A stretch of DNA of 63,373 nucleotides from an uncultured Ruminococcus sp. (GCA_945877315.1 CAMCRP010000012.1:1-63373), one strand, 5' to 3'. Counted from the first letter of the stretch, positions 9,480 through 17,933 are shown. The notes: generated by a model from the sequence alone, not told the origin. Numbers and translations: made by a program.

Positions 9480-10841
9480 TCAACCTTTCCGAAGCTCATC
9501 TATGATATTTTCAAGCTTCATTCCTCTGCTGCCCTTGAAAAGTACCGTATCTCCGTCGGATATCTTTGCTTTCAGCCATTCGGCGAGCATGGCGGGGTCG
9601 TCGGTGCTGCCCGAATGAAGTCCCGCTTCATCGGCGGCAGCGGCGATATATTTAGCCATTTTTCCGTAGCAGGCAATGTAGTCAAGCTTCTTTTCGGCGG
9701 CATAGCGTCCGATTTCCGCATGAAGCTCGGGGGAACGTTCGCCCAGCTCCAGCATATCCGCAAGAACGGCACCCCGTCTGCCTGTGCATTTCATATCGCA
9801 GAGGGCGTCAATGGACGCCTTCATGGAGGTGGGTGAAGCGTTGTAGCAGTCTATAACTGCGGTAAATCCGCCTATTTTCTCGATTTTCTGACGCATTCCC
9901 GCAGGAACGTAGCCTGCAAGAGCCGCCGCAGCCTTTTCAATATCCGCACCCAATGAAACCGCAGCAGCCACCGCCGCCAGAGCGTCAAGAGCGTAATGCT
10001 TTCCGATACAAGGAAGCTCGCAGGGAACAGTTTTCCCGTTCGTCACAATGTCAAAACGAAGCTTTTCTTCCTCCTGAACGATATTGCCCGCAACATAATC
10101 GCAATCCTTGTTATCAATGCCGAAGGTAATTACCTTTCTGTCGGTAACTGAGCGGGTCAGGGGGAAAAGCCGTTCATCATCGCCGTTTACGATAAGGGGA
10201 GCGTTTGGCTTTGCGCCCGAGATTATCTCCAGTTTTGCCTTTAAAATATTGTCCTGACTGCCAAGCTGTTCAAGGTGACATAAGCCGATATTGGTTATCA
10301 GGCAGACATCGGGATTTGCGGCTTTTGACAGCCTTTCTATCTCACCGAAGCCGGACATTCCCATTTCGATAACGGCTGCTTCAAAGCTGTTGTCAAGGCG
10401 GAAAAGCGTGGTGGGCAGACCTATCTCATTGTTGAGATTGCCTTCGGTTTTCAGCGTATTAAATGCCGATGATACCGCCAGAGCGGTCAGCTCTTTAGTG
10501 GTGGTTTTTCCGACACTTCCCGTGATACCGACTACCTTAACGGGCAGAGTTCTTCTGTAATAGCCAGCAAGGTCAAGCAGAGCTTTCCTTGTGCTTTCGC
10601 ATACAATGGACGGTATGCCGTCAAGCTTTTTTTCGCAGAGAACAGCAGCTGCGCCCTTATCTATGGCAGAAGCGGCAAAGTCGTGTCCGTCAAAGCGTTC
10701 GCCCTTTATGGCAATGAAAAGGCAGCCCGCTTCGATCTTCCTCGTGTCGGAGGAAACGGCGGTTATTTCCTTTTCGGGAGATATGCCGCAAAGCTCGCCG
10801 CCAACGGCTTTTCTAATCTCATCGACAGTTATTTTTTCCAT
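9480..10841 (-). CDS. murF: UDP-MurNAc-tripeptide-D-alanyl-D-alanine ligase MurF
   Basis: MurF adds D-Ala-D-Ala to the UDP-MurNAc-tripeptide using ATP. The Mur ligase P-loop (GITGSVGKTTTKEL), the central domain motif VIEMGMSGFGEI and the C-terminal domain are all present in 453 aa. The ATG at 10841 has AGAGGA seven bases upstream. It follows murE by 12 bp. It belongs to the Mur ligase family like murE next door, but the GSVGKTTTKE loop and its place before mraY identify MurF. Confidence 0.96.
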   Translation of the reverse strand: MEKITVDEIRKAVGGELCGISPEKEITAVSSDTRKIEAGCLFIAIKGERFDGHDFAASAIDKGAAAVLCEKKLDGIPSIVCESTRKALLDLAGYYRRTLPVKVVGITGSVGKTTTKELTALAVSSAFNTLKTEGNLNNEIGLPTTLFRLDNSFEAAVIEMGMSGFGEIERLSKAANPDVCLITNIGLCHLEQLGSQDNILKAKLEIISGAKPNAPLIVNGDDERLFPLTRSVTDRKVITFGIDNKDCDYVAGNIVQEEEKLRFDIVTNGKTVPCELPCIGKHYALDALAAVAAAVSLGADIEKAAAALAGYVPAGMRQKIEKIGGFTAVIDCYNASPTSMKASIDALCDMKCTGRRGAVLADMLELGERSPELHAEIGRYAAEKKLDYIACYGKMAKYIAAAADEAGLHSGSTDDPAMLAEWLKAKISDGDTVLFKGSRGMKLENIIDELRKG

Positions 10842-10853
10842 AACAGTTCCTCT

Positions 10854-12320
10854 TTATGTTAATTGTTCAAGTGCTTCTGCGGCAATTTCACGTTCGTCAA
10901 AATGAATATGCTTTCCGCCCGCAAGTATCTGATAATCCTCGTGACCCTTGCCCGCCAGCAGCACCAGATCGCCCTTTTCTGCGATTTTTACGGCGTGGAA
11001 GATAGCTTCTCTTCGGTCGGTGATGCGGTCGCAGGGCTTTGTTCCGGTCAGTCCCGTGAAAATGTCGTCAATGATAGCGTCGGGGTCCTCGTTTCGGGGA
11101 TTATCCGACGTAACTATCAGATAATCTGCGTATTTTTCCGCAGCCGCACCCATTTTGGGACGCTTTGTCCTGTCCCTGTCGCCGCCGCAGCCGAAAAGGC
11201 AGATAAGCCGTCCCGAAATTTGCTCTTTGAGGGCGGGAAGGACGTTTTCCAGCGCATCGGGAGAGTGTGCATAGTCGCAGATAAGCATAAAATCCCGTCC
11301 CGTGGGAATGATCTCGCAGCGTCCTCGAACACCCTTGCTTTCTTCAAGGGACTTTTCGATTATCTCCTCGGAAACGCCCATTTTCAGCGCAACCTTAACG
11401 GCAGCTGCGGTATTTGCGGCATTGAACCGTCCCATCATACCAAGTGAAATGGGATATTCCGTCCCAAAATCGCTGAGGATAAAGTGTATCTTATCGCCCT
11501 TTGCGGCAATGTCCCGAGCGTTTACATCGGCATCGGGGTGCAGACCGTAGGAGCATTTATCGCAGGAGATCTCGGAAAACAGCCGCTTGCCGTACTCGTC
11601 GTCCGTATTGACAACGGCAAATCCGCAGCGGTCGAAAAGCAGCCGCTTTGCAAGGTAGTAGTTTTCCATATCTCCGTGATAGTCAAGGTGATCCTGAGTA
11701 AGATTTGTGAAAACGGCATAGTCAAAAAATGCTGGGCCTATGCGGTTTTGATGAAGGGCAAAGGAAGTGACCTCCATAACAGCAGCCGTGCAGCCGTCAG
11801 CGCACATTTTCTCGAAAATGCTGTAAAGCTCGCCAACCTTTGGGGTGGTGGGGGTGGATTCGTCCCTTTCGATAGGTTCTGTTCCCGAAAAAACGCCCGT
11901 AGTGCCGATAAGGCCAACCTTTCTGCCGTCCCTTGCGAGAATGTCACGGATAAGGGTGGTCATGGTGGTCTTGCCGTTTGTGCCCGTCACGCCGATAAGA
12001 GTCAGCTTTTTCTCGGGGTGACCGTGCATGGCGGCAACCAGATATCCGTAAAAATATCGGGAATTCTCCACGATTATCTGCTTGGGAAGTCCCAGATCAC
12101 GTTCGCAGACAACAGCCGCTGCGCCATTTTTGAGCATATCCTCGGCGGCGGAATGTCCGTCAAACCGTCCGCCCTTTACGCAGACGAATATGAAGCCCTC
12201 GGCAATATCCTCCGTAAAATCGGAAACGCCGCTTATTTCGGGGTTTTCCGTCAAAAGTTCACTGTCAGCCTTGTATTCTGCGTATTTTCCTGCGTCCTCA
12301 AGAAGCTGTGCGAGTTTCAT
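10854..12320 (-). CDS. murE: UDP-MurNAc-L-Ala-D-Glu:meso-diaminopimelate ligase MurE
   Basis: MurE adds the third residue of the stem peptide. The ATP-binding loop VTGTNGKTTMT is clear. The substrate-specificity loop reads SDNPRNEDP. In this family DNPR goes with meso-diaminopimelate rather than lysine, so the cell wall is predicted to be DAP-type. The ATG at 12320 (488 aa) has AAAGGA upstream. A TTG at 12338 overlaps that ribosome site and is not the start. The gene ends 12 bp before murF. Confidence 0.96.
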   Translation of the reverse strand: MKLAQLLEDAGKYAEYKADSELLTENPEISGVSDFTEDIAEGFIFVCVKGGRFDGHSAAEDMLKNGAAAVVCERDLGLPKQIIVENSRYFYGYLVAAMHGHPEKKLTLIGVTGTNGKTTMTTLIRDILARDGRKVGLIGTTGVFSGTEPIERDESTPTTPKVGELYSIFEKMCADGCTAAVMEVTSFALHQNRIGPAFFDYAVFTNLTQDHLDYHGDMENYYLAKRLLFDRCGFAVVNTDDEYGKRLFSEISCDKCSYGLHPDADVNARDIAAKGDKIHFILSDFGTEYPISLGMMGRFNAANTAAAVKVALKMGVSEEIIEKSLEESKGVRGRCEIIPTGRDFMLICDYAHSPDALENVLPALKEQISGRLICLFGCGGDRDRTKRPKMGAAAEKYADYLIVTSDNPRNEDPDAIIDDIFTGLTGTKPCDRITDRREAIFHAVKIAEKGDLVLLAGKGHEDYQILAGGKHIHFDEREIAAEALEQLT

Positions 12321-12377
12321 ATAAAAGATTCCTTTCAATCGGCATTTTACGGGATATTTTTTCCAAATTCACGGAAT

Positions 12378-14630
12378 TTATCCGTCGGATTTTACCACGA
12401 ATACTACTTCGACTATTGTTCCCTTGGGCACGGACGCTCCCGGAGTGTAATTCTGGAGTGTTGCCAATGCGCCTTCACGCTGAGCAGCACCGCCGCTGAC
12501 CTTCAGGTTCAGGTCGTATGCCGCAAGGGTTTCGTTTGCCTGAGAAAGCGTCATTCCCGCAAGGTCGGGGACTTCGACGGTCTTTTCTTCGTATTCCTCG
12601 TCGGTGTAGAGGATAACTTTTCCGTTTCTGCGGACGGATTCTCCTCTTGCGGGTATCTGCCCTGTGACCTCCTCGCCGCTGCCGATAACAACGGGGTTCA
12701 GTCCCAGAGAAGTAAGGGTATCGGAGGCTGTTGTGACGGACTGCTCCACCACATCGGGGAGAGTTATGTCCATCTGAGCCAGCTCTTCCTCGGTGTACTC
12801 AGGATAGTATCCCAGATAGGGAAGTGCTTCCTTCAAAACGTCCGCAACTGCGGGGGCAGCAACAACGCTTCCGTAGTAATCCTTGCCCGTTGGCCAGTCT
12901 ACCATAATTAGAATGATTATCTCGGGGTCGTCGGCGGGGGCAAATGCGCAGTAGGACGAAACGTAAATATCATCTCTGTTCAGACGGTTGTTTTCCTCCT
13001 GATTCTGAGATGTACCAGATTTTCCGCCTATTTTGTAGCCCTGTATGTAAGCGTTTGAACCATTTTTCGTGTTTACAACGTCCTCCAGAACCTGACGCAT
13101 CTGAGCGGAGGTTTCTTCGGAAATTACCTGACGGCGTATGTTCGGCTCGGCTTTTTTCACAACATTTCCGTTTGAATCGACTATCTTATCCACAACATAT
13201 GGTGTTACCAGCTGACCGCCATTGATAACTGCGGCATATGCTGTTATCATCTGAATGGGGGTGAGGGTAGTTGTCTGACCGAAGGAGCAGGAACCCAGCT
13301 CAACGGGTCCCATTCTGCTGTATGGAACATAAAGGCTTGTTGCCTCGGAGGGCAGGTCAATGCCCGTAGGCTCGGTAAGACCGAAAGCAGCGAAGTATTT
13401 GCAGAAGCTTTCCGCACCAAGCGCCTGTCCTATCTGAACAAAGGCGGGGTTGCAGGAGTTTGTCATGGCGGTTGTGAAATCCTGCGTGCCGTGGGAATAG
13501 TTTGCCCAGCAGTGGAAGGTCGTGCCTGCCACGTTAATGGTCCTTCCGCAGTTGAAGGTGGAATTCAGGGAGATGACCTTTTCCTCCAGCGCAGATGAAC
13601 CTGTAATTACCTTGAAAACCGAACCGGGGTAATATCTTTCGGAAATTGCCTTATTTTTCCACTGTTTTTCTCTGAGGGCAGCGTAAAGCTCGTCATATTC
13701 CTCTTCATCGGTGATCTCCGCAAGCTTTGCTCTGTCAAGCTCACTGTAAATGGTTGTGCGGTCGTTAAGGTCAAAGCCGGGAACGCTTGCCATTGCCTTG
13801 ATTGCACCCGTTTTTGCTTCCATGATGATGCCGCATGTTCTGTTCTGCGGATTAAAGTAGGAAACTGTGCTTTCAAGAGCCTTTTCCAGATAGTGCTGGA
13901 GGGTCATATCAAGAGTGAGGTAGAGGGAGTTTCCGTTTTGCGCCTCGTACATTTTGTCGTTTTTGTAGGGCATTTCCTTGCCGCTTGCGTCGGTGGCTGA
14001 GATTATCTTTCCGTCAACGCCTGCAAGGTAGTCGTTATACTGCAATTCAACGCCGTACTGACCGTCGCCCTCGGCATTGGTAAAGCCGATAACAGCGGCA
14101 GCAAGCTCATTCTGTGGGTAATAACGCTTGGTGTCATTCTGTTCAAAGACCAGCTTGTAGCCTATGTCCTGTTCGGTGAGATAGGCGTTTATCTCGTCCC
14201 AGACCTGCTTTTCCACCTTTGTGGCAATATTTTCCTGACGGCGGGAGGTCTTTTCGTATTTATCGAGAATGGTCTGCCTGTCAACGCCTAGCTTTTCGGA
14301 AAGGCAGTCGGCAATGACCTTCTTCTGACGTTCCTTCTCGGCGGGGTCCTTAATAGCGTCAATGCCTGCGGGGTCGATAGCGACTGTGTAAACGGTGGCG
14401 GACTGTGCCAGAATTTTACCGTTGCAGTCGTAGATGCTCCCTCGGTTTGCGCTTACGGTAATACTGCGGAACTGCTTGTCATTTGCCATAGCCTGATATT
14501 TTGCGCTGTTCTTAATGGAAACCGTAAACAGATGGAAAACCACATAGCCGATAAATACGAGCATAACGGGTACAACGACAAGATGCAGTCTTTTGACCAT
14601 TTTTGAGGTTGGCTTCAGCGACATTGACAT
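12378..14630 (-). CDS. Class B penicillin-binding protein with PASTA domains (SpoVD / PBP2B / FtsI type)
   Basis: This septal transpeptidase crosslinks peptidoglycan and pairs with FtsW. A short cytoplasmic tail and one membrane segment (about 13-36) lead into the PBP dimerisation domain. The transpeptidase domain follows with SVFK (337-340, active Ser), SCN (392-394) and KSGT (537-540). Two PASTA domains follow at about 620-685 and 686-750. Length is 750 aa. In Bacillota with PASTA repeats the neighbours can be either vegetative PBP2B or sporulation SpoVD, and the sequence alone does not decide. The ATG at 14630 has GGAAAGGA just upstream. The gene is separated from ftsL by a repeat-filled 277-bp gap. 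Confidence 0.93.
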   Translation of the reverse strand: MSMSLKPTSKMVKRLHLVVVPVMLVFIGYVVFHLFTVSIKNSAKYQAMANDKQFRSITVSANRGSIYDCNGKILAQSATVYTVAIDPAGIDAIKDPAEKERQKKVIADCLSEKLGVDRQTILDKYEKTSRRQENIATKVEKQVWDEINAYLTEQDIGYKLVFEQNDTKRYYPQNELAAAVIGFTNAEGDGQYGVELQYNDYLAGVDGKIISATDASGKEMPYKNDKMYEAQNGNSLYLTLDMTLQHYLEKALESTVSYFNPQNRTCGIIMEAKTGAIKAMASVPGFDLNDRTTIYSELDRAKLAEITDEEEYDELYAALREKQWKNKAISERYYPGSVFKVITGSSALEEKVISLNSTFNCGRTINVAGTTFHCWANYSHGTQDFTTAMTNSCNPAFVQIGQALGAESFCKYFAAFGLTEPTGIDLPSEATSLYVPYSRMGPVELGSCSFGQTTTLTPIQMITAYAAVINGGQLVTPYVVDKIVDSNGNVVKKAEPNIRRQVISEETSAQMRQVLEDVVNTKNGSNAYIQGYKIGGKSGTSQNQEENNRLNRDDIYVSSYCAFAPADDPEIIILIMVDWPTGKDYYGSVVAAPAVADVLKEALPYLGYYPEYTEEELAQMDITLPDVVEQSVTTASDTLTSLGLNPVVIGSGEEVTGQIPARGESVRRNGKVILYTDEEYEEKTVEVPDLAGMTLSQANETLAAYDLNLKVSGGAAQREGALATLQNYTPGASVPKGTIVEVVFVVKSDG

Positions 14631-14652
14631 TACCGTCCTTTCCGAGTTTTCG

Positions 14653-14801
14653 GGAAATACTGATTAGTGGATACGGCACTACTGATTAATGGGGAACACC
14701 CACCTTGATACGTCGCTTAGACAACAAGAATAATGAAATTGTTGATTTAATCAGTGGTTCCTTAGGTAACAAGAAAAATTGCAGATTTTATCAGTAGTTC
14801 C
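14653..14801. repeat. MITE-like repeat region with GGAAnTACTGATTA ends
   Basis: The stretch starts GGAAATACTGATTA and contains further inverted or direct copies: ACTACTGATTAATGG near 14690, TTAATCAGTGGTTCC ending 14761, and TTATCAGTAGTTCC ending 14801. The motif AACAAGAAtAAT / AACAAGAAAAAT occurs twice inside. A related 68-bp unit with the same ends lies at 17143-17210. There is no coding capacity. It looks like a non-autonomous mobile repeat, possibly two nested copies, inserted between ftsL and the transpeptidase gene. Confidence 0.55.
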
Positions 14802-14829
14802 TTCGGCTTCATGCCTTTAATCAAAACAC

Positions 14830-14854
14830 GGGCTGCAAAAAAATTATGCAGCCC
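14830..14854 (-). terminator. Hairpin after ftsL, possible internal terminator
   Basis: A perfect 8-bp stem GGGCTGCA / TGCAGCCC encloses a 9-nt A-rich loop, 53 bp past the ftsL stop. On the minus strand it is followed by GTGTTTTG, a weak T-tract. It could attenuate transcription into the transpeptidase gene. Confidence 0.4.
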
Positions 14855-14907
14855 CGTTATAATCTTATTAGAAAATATGCGTATAAATTCCCATCGGCGG
14901 AGAAAAA

Positions 14908-15375
14908 TCAGCCGTTGAGATATTCCCAGATCTCCACAGCCTTGTTTTTGATGGACGTAAAGAAATCCTCCTTGACCTCGGGTATCTCCACAACGCTGTC
15001 CGCTTCGACCTTGATGTATTCTATCTGAGATTTGTTCAGCTTTTCCAGACCGAGAACATTTTCAGCGTAATTCTCAACGTTTTTCAGTGAGCTTCTGCCG
15101 TCTATCTCCGACTTCATACGATTATTTTCGTCTTGAAGCTGGGCTATGGACTGATTTTGCTGCCGAATCTCGCTGTAAAGCTGAGCATTTTCCACCTTGG
15201 AGATAACGATAGTGCTTATTGCAAGACCGATAACTGCGATGGTTGTGATGGTTTTCGGAGCGGAGCCGGCGTTGACCATTCCTCTCTTCTGAGTGAGCCT
15301 TATTTTGGGTTTCTTTTCGGGTGCTCTTTCTTCAAATCTCGAAAGGTCATAGGCTAAATTATTTCTGTCTGCCAT
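14908..15375 (-). CDS. ftsL: FtsL-like septum formation protein
   Basis: This small bitopic divisome protein forms a coiled-coil complex with DivIC/FtsB and FtsQ and activates septal synthesis. A basic N-terminal 40 residues, one membrane segment (about 42-59) and a Gln/Asn-rich coiled coil (about 62-95) precede a motif typical of the family (YAENVLGLEK). Length is 155 aa from the ATG at 15375, which has GGAAAGGAG eight to nine bases upstream. A GTG two codons earlier is too close to that site. The location between rsmH and the transpeptidase is the classic ftsL slot. Sequence conservation is low, so the name depends mainly on architecture and position. Confidence 0.82.
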   Translation of the reverse strand: MADRNNLAYDLSRFEERAPEKKPKIRLTQKRGMVNAGSAPKTITTIAVIGLAISTIVISKVENAQLYSEIRQQNQSIAQLQDENNRMKSEIDGRSSLKNVENYAENVLGLEKLNKSQIEYIKVEADSVVEIPEVKEDFFTSIKNKAVEIWEYLNG

Positions 15376-15423
15376 AAACACCGACTCCTTTCCTTGTATA
15401 TTTTACTTCATTCTACACTTTAT

Positions 15424-16344
15424 TTATAGTTTTTCTATAATTCTGAGCTTTGCGCTTCTTGCCCTGACGTTTCTTTCCAGCTCTTCCTCCGACGCTTCGG
15501 CGGGCTTTCTCAGCACCAGCCGTCCCTTGGGAGTATTTCCGCAGATGCAAACGGGGAAGTCGGGCGGGCAGGTACAGCCCTTGCAAAATTCCGCAAAATG
15601 CTGCTTAACTATCCTGTCCTCCAATGAGTGGAAGGTGATAACGCAGAGTCTGCCGCCTGTTTTCAGCATATCAAATGCGTCGTTCAGGGCTTTTTCAAGA
15701 TGTGCAAACTCGTCGTTTACTGCAATTCTTATTGCCTGGAAGGTTTTCTTGCAGGGGTTCTTGTCCCGCCTTTTTGCAGCGGGGACGGACATTCTGATAA
15801 TATCCGCAAGCTGCAAGGTGGTTTCGATAGGTGCTTTCTCACGCTCTCGGACGATATTTGCGGCAATTCGTCCCGCAAACTTTTCCTCGCCGTAGCGAAA
15901 GATTATATCCGAAAGCTCCTTCTGTGAGAAGCCGTTCACAATGTCCCTTGCGGAAATGCCCTCTTGCGACATTCGCATATCCAAAGGTGCATCATTGTGG
16001 TAGGAAAAGCCTCTTTCCGCCTCGTCCAGCTGATGGGAGGAAACGCCCAGATCCATCAGGATACCGTCAGCACCGTCTATTTCCAGCCGCTTGCAGATAT
16101 CCTTTATTTCGTCATAGTTTCCTCTGACGACTCTTGCATTATACGGAGAAAGACGCTCCGTGGCGGTAGCAACGGCGTCCGGGTCACGGTCAATGCCCAC
16201 AAGCAAGCCCGTGGTGAGCCGCTTTGCGATCTCGGAGGAATGTCCCGCTCCGCCTACCGTTCCGTCAATGTAAATGCCGTCGGGCTTTATATTCAGCCCC
16301 TCAATGACTTCATCGAGAAGCACGGGGATATGTTTAAATTCCAT
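15424..16344 (-). CDS. rsmH: 16S rRNA (cytosine1402-N4)-methyltransferase RsmH (MraW)
   Basis: RsmH uses S-adenosylmethionine to methylate C1402 in the ribosomal P site. The opening HIPVLLDEVIEGL, the SAM loop DGTVGGAGHSSEIA, the motif DLGVSSHQLDEAERGFS and the C-terminal ITFHSLEDRIVK are all diagnostic. Length (306 aa) is normal. The gene follows mraZ by 13 bp. Confidence 0.98.
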   Translation of the reverse strand: MEFKHIPVLLDEVIEGLNIKPDGIYIDGTVGGAGHSSEIAKRLTTGLLVGIDRDPDAVATATERLSPYNARVVRGNYDEIKDICKRLEIDGADGILMDLGVSSHQLDEAERGFSYHNDAPLDMRMSQEGISARDIVNGFSQKELSDIIFRYGEEKFAGRIAANIVREREKAPIETTLQLADIIRMSVPAAKRRDKNPCKKTFQAIRIAVNDEFAHLEKALNDAFDMLKTGGRLCVITFHSLEDRIVKQHFAEFCKGCTCPPDFPVCICGNTPKGRLVLRKPAEASEEELERNVRARSAKLRIIEKL

Positions 16345-16357
16345 AGTCAGCCTTTCA

Positions 16358-16789
16358 TCAGAAGCCCAGCTCGTCCATCGCCTCGGTAAGCATATCCTCG
16401 GAGAAGGAATCGTTCAGCTTGTTCCATCTTTCCTTATCCCAGATCTCGGCACGGTTTACGGCACCGATTACCATAACGTCTTTTTCAAGACCCGCATATT
16501 CACGCAGATGTGCGGGGATAAGTATTCTTCCCTGCTTGTCCGCTTCTATCTCGGCGGCATTGGAGAAGAAGAACCTCTGAACGTTTTTTCCCTTGGAAAG
16601 GGGCATACTGCTTATCTTTTCCTCCATAACAGCCCATTCTTCACGGGAATAGACGAAAAGGCAGCCGTCCAGACCTCTTGTGATAATGAAGCTGTCGCCC
16701 AGAGATTCACGGAGCTTGGTGGGGAAATTCATTCTGCCTTTTGCGTCGATATTATGGCTGTAAGTGCCCATTAACGAGCTTCCCGGCAT
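16358..16789 (-). CDS. mraZ: Transcriptional regulator MraZ
   Basis: MraZ is a ring-forming DNA-binding protein of the AbrB-like fold that represses or tunes its own dcw operon. Two tandem MraZ half-domains are visible: YSHNIDAKGRMNFPTKLRE near the start and IEADKQGRILIPAHLREYA in the middle. The ATG at 16789 (143 aa) has AAAGGAG eight bases upstream. An earlier in-frame start lacks this site. Three 10-bp repeats matching MraZ operator boxes lie about 90 bp upstream (16881-16910), consistent with autoregulation. Confidence 0.96.
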   Translation of the reverse strand: MPGSSLMGTYSHNIDAKGRMNFPTKLRESLGDSFIITRGLDGCLFVYSREEWAVMEEKISSMPLSKGKNVQRFFFSNAAEIEADKQGRILIPAHLREYAGLEKDVMVIGAVNRAEIWDKERWNKLNDSFSEDMLTEAMDELGF

Positions 16790-16880
16790 ATTTCCCACTC
16801 CTTTCCGCAGAGTCACCGAAAGCCGCTCCCTTTATTATTTAAGGGAACGGACCTCATTATCCGTATTATTTGTGGTTAGT

Positions 16881-16910
16881 TTCACCACTTTTGACCACTT
16901 TTAACCACTG
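16881..16910 (-). promoter_or_regulatory. MraZ operator: three 10-bp direct repeats
   Basis: On the minus strand the repeats read CAGTGGTTAA, AAGTGGTCAA and AAGTGGTGAA in perfect 10-bp register. Their GTGG core resembles the AAAGTG-type boxes reported for MraZ in Mollicutes. They begin about 6 bp after the -10 box, so bound MraZ would cover the transcription start. Confidence 0.75.
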
Positions 16911-16915
16911 AATAT

Positions 16916-16944
16916 ATTATACAACAGTTTCCGTTAAATTGCAA
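16916..16944 (-). promoter_or_regulatory. Promoter of the dcw cluster
   Basis: On the minus strand TTGCAA (16939-16944), a 17-bp spacer and a perfect TATAAT (16916-16921) lie upstream of mraZ. Directly downstream come the MraZ boxes. This is the only strong promoter seen before rsmH and the mur genes. Confidence 0.8.
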
Positions 16945-17142
16945 CCGTCAAAAAACAATTTGATACGTAAAATAAAAAGAATTTTTATGCCGATTTTAAT
17001 GCAATTTACACAAAAGAAGCAGTCCTTATATGGCGAAAATACCATTTTCTGGGAATAATTCCATTTTCTAAGCAAATCCCGCAAAATATCCAAAGTATTC
17101 CACCAAATACTGCCCGATCTACACACATCAAATTAAAATTAT

Positions 17143-17210
17143 GGAACCACTGAATAAATCGGCATTTCTGATTTTCTTGTTTCCTGAGTGACATATTAAT
17201 CAGTATTTCC
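17143..17210. repeat. MITE-like repeat, 68-bp copy
   Basis: The unit begins GGAACCACTGAATAA and ends TTAATCAGTATTTCC, an imperfect 15-bp terminal inverted repeat (12 of 15 positions match). It contains TTTTCTTGTTTCC, similar to the inner part of the 14653-14801 element in inverted orientation. It lies in the non-coding 16945-17369 interval upstream of the dcw promoter. Confidence 0.55.
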
Positions 17211-17236
17211 TTAACTCTTAACGCAAAAAATTCCAC

Positions 17237-17300
17237 ATTCAACTCAACACTCAACACTCAACTCTCAACACTAAAAATTCCACTTTCCACTCTCCACATT
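17237..17300. repeat. Heptanucleotide tandem array
   Basis: About nine imperfect 7-bp units of the TCAACAC / TCCACTC type run head to tail, with no G on the + strand within the array. There is no spacer structure and no reading frame. It is a simple-sequence repeat of the kind that often changes copy number between strains. Confidence 0.7.
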
Positions 17301-17311
17301 AAACAAAAAGC

Positions 17312-17348
17312 TCTCCCGTACAACGCCGAAACAGCGTCATACGGGAGA
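17312..17348 (-). terminator. Terminator after the HD-domain gene
   Basis: A 9-bp stem (TCTCCCGTA with TACGGGAGA), with a second small CGC/GCG pairing inside, is followed by GCTTTTTGTTT on the minus strand. It begins 21 bp after the stop codon. Confidence 0.85.
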
Positions 17349-17369
17349 ACTTCCAATACAATATTAATT

Positions 17370-17933
17370 TTATTCCGCTGAAAAAACCTCCAGCCATTTG
17401 CTTCTGATAGTTCTTATCATTGAAGCGGCAGCATAGGTCATAACGGCCGCTGCGTTTGCGGCAACCTCAATAAGCCCGCAGTATTTGTCCACAAGGATAA
17501 TAACAACTGTTTCGCGATAACGGGGGAGGGCGATGTTCAGCGGGAACATATGCTTAACGATAATGTCCTTCTCCAGTTCGGTTATCTCAAAATTTTCCAT
17601 AACGTTGTTAAGGGCACATTTTGCGTGGGTGAAGCCGTGAAGCCGTTCACCCTTGGCAGGCTTGTAGGTGTGCCAATCGTAGAGGAAAAGGTCGTGGAGA
17701 AGTCCCGCTCTGGCAGCCGCTCTCGTATTCCACGAAAACAGGCGGCAGATACGGTAATTATAATATGAAACATTCAGGCAGTGCTGGAAACAGGTGGTGC
17801 TGCCGTGATGGGTAAATTCTTTCATTTTCATGACCAGCTCATTGTCGAGAAGGTCGGAAACAAGGTTATAATAATCAAGCTTGTCACAGCTTGTCAGGTC
17901 TATCCTCGAGCCGATCGCTCGTAGCTCGTTCAA
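17370..17933 (-). CDS. HD-domain phosphohydrolase-like protein
   Basis: The 187-aa protein carries an HD-superfamily metal site: His-51 (FQHCLNVSYY) and the His-Asp pair 80-81 (LLHDLFLYDWH). A further His follows at KHMFPLN. Such proteins hydrolyse phosphomonoesters or nucleotides; this subgroup is usually annotated only as an HD-domain protein, and the substrate is unknown. The last third is Ala-rich and may pack as a helical tail. The start is TTG at 17933, supported by AAGGAGGG six bases upstream. The gene stands alone between the dcw promoter region and the divergent asp23 operon. Confidence 0.8.
   Translation of the reverse strand: MNELRAIGSRIDLTSCDKLDYYNLVSDLLDNELVMKMKEFTHHGSTTCFQHCLNVSYYNYRICRLFSWNTRAAARAGLLHDLFLYDWHTYKPAKGERLHGFTHAKCALNNVMENFEITELEKDIIVKHMFPLNIALPRYRETVVIILVDKYCGLIEVAANAAAVMTYAAASMIRTIRSKWLEVFSAE

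Noticed and set aside
12320-12338. TTG start of murE at 12338
   Set aside because: It overlaps the AAAGGA ribosome site of the ATG at 12320, which has correct spacing.
17237-17300. CRISPR array
   Set aside because: The repeat unit is 7 bp, with no spacers, no leader and no cas genes nearby.
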